NCBI GenBank assembly: GCA_001839685.1
Contig: MLAK01000594.1
Coordinates: forward strand, 77,445-141,444
Source of the DNA: Tritrichomonas foetus
Taxonomy: Eukaryota; Parabasalia; Tritrichomonadida; Tritrichomonadidae
DNA: 64,000 nt
Direction: 5' to 3'
The notes under the pieces: model-generated
What the model saw: the letters and a program-made list of their open reading frames with translations, nothing else
What the model was told of the DNA's origin: nothing
The model's database searches: none
Shown: positions 60,901 through 64,000 of the stretch, piece by piece
Layout: each line of letters starts with the position of its first letter
Numbering within the stretch: position 1 is the stretch's first letter
Position numbers and translations under genes: made by a program

Positions 60901-63387
60901 TTATGAAATAGAATACATATACATCGCTTCAATTTCGTCTGATTCTATTATATGTTCCCGTAGAATCGAAACTTTATAAAGAGTGTTACTTACATCATCT
61001 TCTGTTCTTCCTCCTAAAATCCAAAGAGATTTTCCTTCAGCACAGCAAGTAAAAAATGAAATGACTTGTGGGAAGTTTCCTTCACTTCGAATTAGAACAA
61101 ATTGTTTACAAGGTGTTAGAACAAAAGGAATGTTATTTCCAACACCACCAATGATCCAAGCGTGGGATCTAAAATATACCATTGAATGGCCAAATCTTGG
61201 AAATGGAAACATACCCCAGAAATTATCATCATTTGGAATCCATTTATTTTGTTTATCATTCAACAAATACAAATCTTTAGTTGGCTCATAATCAGATTTC
61301 ATGCCACCAAACATAACAACAGCTTTAGCAATATCAATATATACCATTTTATGGTATTTCAAAAGTGGAATATTTGAATTTTGACATATTTCAGTCCATG
61401 ATTCTTTATTTGGATCATATAACAAAGTTTGAAAACGTGTATTTCCACCCCCAAGTAATAACATCTCTTTATATGGAATCATCGAATAATATCCACCTTC
61501 TGCAACTGCAACATTTCTACAGATTAGGGTCCATTTGTCATCTTTATACTTCCAAAAATCATTCAACGAACCATTTTCATCATATCCACCAAACAAGTAA
61601 ATAATCCCATCAAGTGCTGCCATTGCAGAATCTTGTCTAGGCGAAGGAAAATTCGCATAGATATTACTGGGAGAAGTATTACTTGAAGAATTAATACTTG
61701 AAGAAGTGCTATCTAAGTTAGGAATTTCATTCCATGTATTTGTTGAGATATTATAACAAAAAAGCTTTCCCAATAAATACCCTCTATCATTTCGTCCACC
61801 GAAAACGTATAAATTATCATTGAGTGATGTCATAGAATGATGCTGCAAACTCGATGGGCATTCACAACATTTTTCCCATTTTAATCCAAGTTCATTTTTT
61901 GCTTTCTTTAATTGCGCAACAAATGATGTTTCTTCGACAGATTCGGTAAATGATTTCAAATATCTTTCTTCACGAAAAGTCGAATCAAATTTTTTATCAG
62001 CAGCATATATTGTACAACATATTGGACTATGACTGATTATTCTCATATCAACGTAATCAAGTGATATAATTTTCTGTGATTCCAAATAAAAAATTTTGAC
62101 TTTATTTGTATATAAAATAATTTTACCATCACCTTGTTTCGTTTTCACATCATATTTTTTAATAAATCCCTGATTTGATTCAAGAGGAATAATTTCCTTT
62201 AATTCGCCCATTTCTCGTGCATATTCTTTTGGTGAATTATCATACACCGCTTTTTCATTGATGATTTTTCGAGCATCATTTAATTTATCAATTGCTGAAA
62301 TTAATGGAATTCGATCAGGATGTCCACCAGGCGTAGATTTCAAAATTCGATCCAGAAGCATTCGATATCTTGGAATTCTTTGAACAGGTTCAATAATATA
62401 TGAAGAAATTGATAAGTTATCAAGTCGAGGTTCAGATTGAAGAGCATCAACCAAATACCTGTTCGTTGAATCTTTTGAGAACTCAGCTAATTTAGTTGTA
62501 ATTATTGGTTGAACATCATAATAAATGTCATACGCTGAAAAACTTGATAAAAATTTCAAAAAAACTTCTCCAACAGGCGCCATAAATGAAAATTGATTAT
62601 CTACAAGACTATCTTTTAATGGTTCATTCACAAGCAACATTGTAGAAATGCATACTTTTAATTGTGTGAGTTCTTGATCTAATAAAATATCATTGTTTTC
62701 AAAAAATGGAATAATATATTCACTAATTACATTTAATTTGTTAATATATATAATTTCAGATGTTAAAAGCTCACTTGTTGCTTGTGATCTTTCTTTCACT
62801 ATTCCAATTTTCTTGGGTGGTAGTTTAACCATTATAAAAAGTTTCTCTCGAATTAATGAATTTAAAAATGAATCAAAAGAAGGTTCAAAAATTCCAATAT
62901 TTGAATCAACTAAAAAAATATTACTTGGCTCAATATCTAACAGTACAGCAATTTTTTGTGAAATTAAATTGATTGAAATTGGAAGCTCCGCATTTAAAGG
63001 AAACTTCATCATAAAATTACCATCAGTTGTGCAAACTGGAAGAGATAATTTAATAATATTTTTTCTTTTTCCTTCATCAATGAATTCAAGCCAAATATTT
63101 GAAGTAACTGTAGGAGTTGAAGAGTTTGGTAAAATGCAAATAGAATCCAAAATAGTAGATAGTGAAAAAAATTGGCAAGCAAATGAGAGGGGAATAGTGA
63201 AATGATTAGATCTTATATACAAATTAGAATCTGATGGTGCCGACAAAATGGTTTTTAATTCATTCAATTTCTCGACTTCATCTGCAATTTTTAATTCCAG
63301 TTCTTTTTTTGGAAATAATTCAGATTTAAGCTTACTTGAAACTTTAATTTGAGGAAAATAGTCCCACTTTAATAGAGATTCACTCAT
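60901..63387 (-). CDS. RhoGEF (DH-PH) fused to Kelch repeats, 828 aa
   Basis: Residues ~1-185 may include a ubiquitin-like or Ras-binding-type domain (FPLNAELPISINLISQKIAVLLDIEPSNIFL). A DH domain spans ~195-385: ERSQATSELLTSEIIYINKLNVISEYIIPFF, and the conserved SYIIEPVQRIPRYRMLLDRILKSTP helix. A PH-like region follows to ~490. Kelch repeats occupy ~505-815, with YVFGGRNDRGYLLGKLFCYN..TNTWNEI, IYLFGGYDENGSLNDFWKYKDDKW, VMFGGM and WIIGGVG. The DH domain exchanges nucleotide on Rho-type GTPases, and the Kelch propeller may bind actin or regulators. This could act upstream of Rac and SCAR in the cell. The start is the first ATG, with no signal peptide. Confidence 0.85.
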   Translation of the reverse strand: MSESLLKWDYFPQIKVSSKLKSELFPKKELELKIADEVEKLNELKTILSAPSDSNLYIRSNHFTIPLSFACQFFSLSTILDSICILPNSSTPTVTSNIWLEFIDEGKRKNIIKLSLPVCTTDGNFMMKFPLNAELPISINLISQKIAVLLDIEPSNIFLVDSNIGIFEPSFDSFLNSLIREKLFIMVKLPPKKIGIVKERSQATSELLTSEIIYINKLNVISEYIIPFFENNDILLDQELTQLKVCISTMLLVNEPLKDSLVDNQFSFMAPVGEVFLKFLSSFSAYDIYYDVQPIITTKLAEFSKDSTNRYLVDALQSEPRLDNLSISSYIIEPVQRIPRYRMLLDRILKSTPGGHPDRIPLISAIDKLNDARKIINEKAVYDNSPKEYAREMGELKEIIPLESNQGFIKKYDVKTKQGDGKIILYTNKVKIFYLESQKIISLDYVDMRIISHSPICCTIYAADKKFDSTFREERYLKSFTESVEETSFVAQLKKAKNELGLKWEKCCECPSSLQHHSMTSLNDNLYVFGGRNDRGYLLGKLFCYNISTNTWNEIPNLDSTSSSINSSSNTSPSNIYANFPSPRQDSAMAALDGIIYLFGGYDENGSLNDFWKYKDDKWTLICRNVAVAEGGYYSMIPYKEMLLLGGGNTRFQTLLYDPNKESWTEICQNSNIPLLKYHKMVYIDIAKAVVMFGGMKSDYEPTKDLYLLNDKQNKWIPNDDNFWGMFPFPRFGHSMVYFRSHAWIIGGVGNNIPFVLTPCKQFVLIRSEGNFPQVISFFTCCAEGKSLWILGGRTEDDVSNTLYKVSILREHIIESDEIEAMYMYSIS

Positions 63388-64000
63388 ATATCGTCAATAA
63401 TCTTATGATACTGAAATAAACGTTCCATTCTCAAATTTTTGAGAGAATTCTGAAACTATTGAAAATTGCTAAAGGGTGATGTGTGAATTTCACGTTAACA
63501 GAAACCGCTGAAATAAAGAATATATACGAGGATATTAGTTGGCAAAGGTTTTGCATACATTGAGAGACCAATATTCCTTAACCTTCTAAAATGATGACTG
63601 TTTTTTTTTTTTTTTTTTTTTGTTTTTTTTTTTTTTTTGAATGTTGTGGATAACAGCAATGATTTATATTCTGTTGCGAAGGTAATGAATACTTTAATCA
63701 CTTCATCATGATTTGCAACAAGGATCTTGTTTTATGATTTTTAATTCAGTTTAATCTTCATTAAGGGAGTAGTACTACAAATTGAATGCAATTCTACGGT
63801 TTTTAAATTAGAAATGTTATATGAAAATATTAATATATAGAAATGTATAATTCGCTTAGAATGAGACATCATTTTATTTAATAAGCTTACAATCTGTCAC
63901 ATTATAAAATTAACATGTAAAAACTAATATTATTATCTAGTTTATTTTCAATTATTGTTGTTTTTATTTATAATCTATTTTATAATTGTTGACGGAAAAA
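63388..64000. other. Intergenic end of window; long T-tract
   Basis: No gene is supported. A T21-G-T16 tract at 63601-63638 is the longest homopolymer run in the window. The remaining sequence to the window edge is AT-rich without a recognised feature. Confidence 0.5.

Noticed and set aside
63601..63638. Long T-tract as a possible retroposon tail or telomere-like end
   Set aside because: No target-site duplication or adjacent element; simple homopolymer expansion is enough.
1..64000. CRISPR arrays, bacterial operons, prophage or viral genes
   Set aside because: No repeat-spacer pattern, no ribosome-binding sites or polycistronic spacing, and all recognised genes are eukaryotic.

Overview
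The window looks like a piece of the nuclear genome of a trichomonad (Parabasalia, most like Tritrichomonas or Trichomonas). This is inferred from: strongly AT-rich DNA; long uninterrupted eukaryotic ORFs in the standard code; Asn/Lys/Ser-rich low-complexity proteins; an F5/8C-like protein, ankyrin proteins and a C2 protein with a Lys/Asp tail of a style common in trichomonads; TCA-Y-(T/A) initiator-like sequences just upstream of some ATGs; and many stop codons that run into TAAA, the polyadenylation signal described in Trichomonas. I cannot name the species from sequence alone.

Layout. 0-3 kb: a DZIP1-like protein and a CAMK/SNF1-like kinase. 3.7-16.1 kb: a 2432-residue coiled-coil protein with arrays of an unrecognised ~25-residue repeat, and a 1583-residue helical protein. 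16.6-19 kb: a multi-pass membrane protein and an L-type lectin cargo receptor. 19.6-26.2 kb: a 1202-residue helical protein, then a PAP2 lipid phosphatase head-to-head with a Sec23/Sec24-like COPII protein. 26.9-31 kb: a small coiled-coil protein, a PPIH-type cyclophilin, a candidate structured RNA, a Pro-rich protein, tRNA-Asn(GUU), a decayed ORF and an unknown 156-residue protein. 31.9-36.5 kb: a CAP-domain protein, a SCAR/WAVE protein and a second candidate RNA. 38-42.9 kb: two convergent ankyrin genes cut by short T-rich insertions, a CHMP6/Vps20-like ESCRT-III protein and a 17-bp minisatellite. 43.2-51.6 kb: coiled-coil, Asn/Ser-rich, F5/8C-like and unknown proteins. 52.8-63.4 kb: a SCYL2-like pseudokinase, a C2 protein, a THADA/Trm732-like protein and a RhoGEF-Kelch fusion.

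Functionally the window is a typical eukaryotic housekeeping mix with no operon logic. Membrane traffic is well represented (Sec23/24-like, lectin receptor, SCYL2-like, CHMP6, PAP2, C2), as are actin and Rho control (SCAR, RhoGEF-Kelch) and basal-body or cytoskeletal proteins (DZIP1-like, large coiled-coil proteins).

The two observations most worth follow-up are these. (1) Two loci (28.1 kb and 36.3 kb) share an upstream motif, an identical 12-bp closing stem, an internal conserved block and an 18-nt downstream element at matched spacing, which suggests an undescribed family of small structured RNAs. (2) In the two ankyrin genes the repeats are intact but are separated by 17-52 nt T-rich insertions placed at the loop between repeats, most beginning GT yet mostly not ending in a usable AG. 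They are either unusual very short introns or a patterned form of gene decay.
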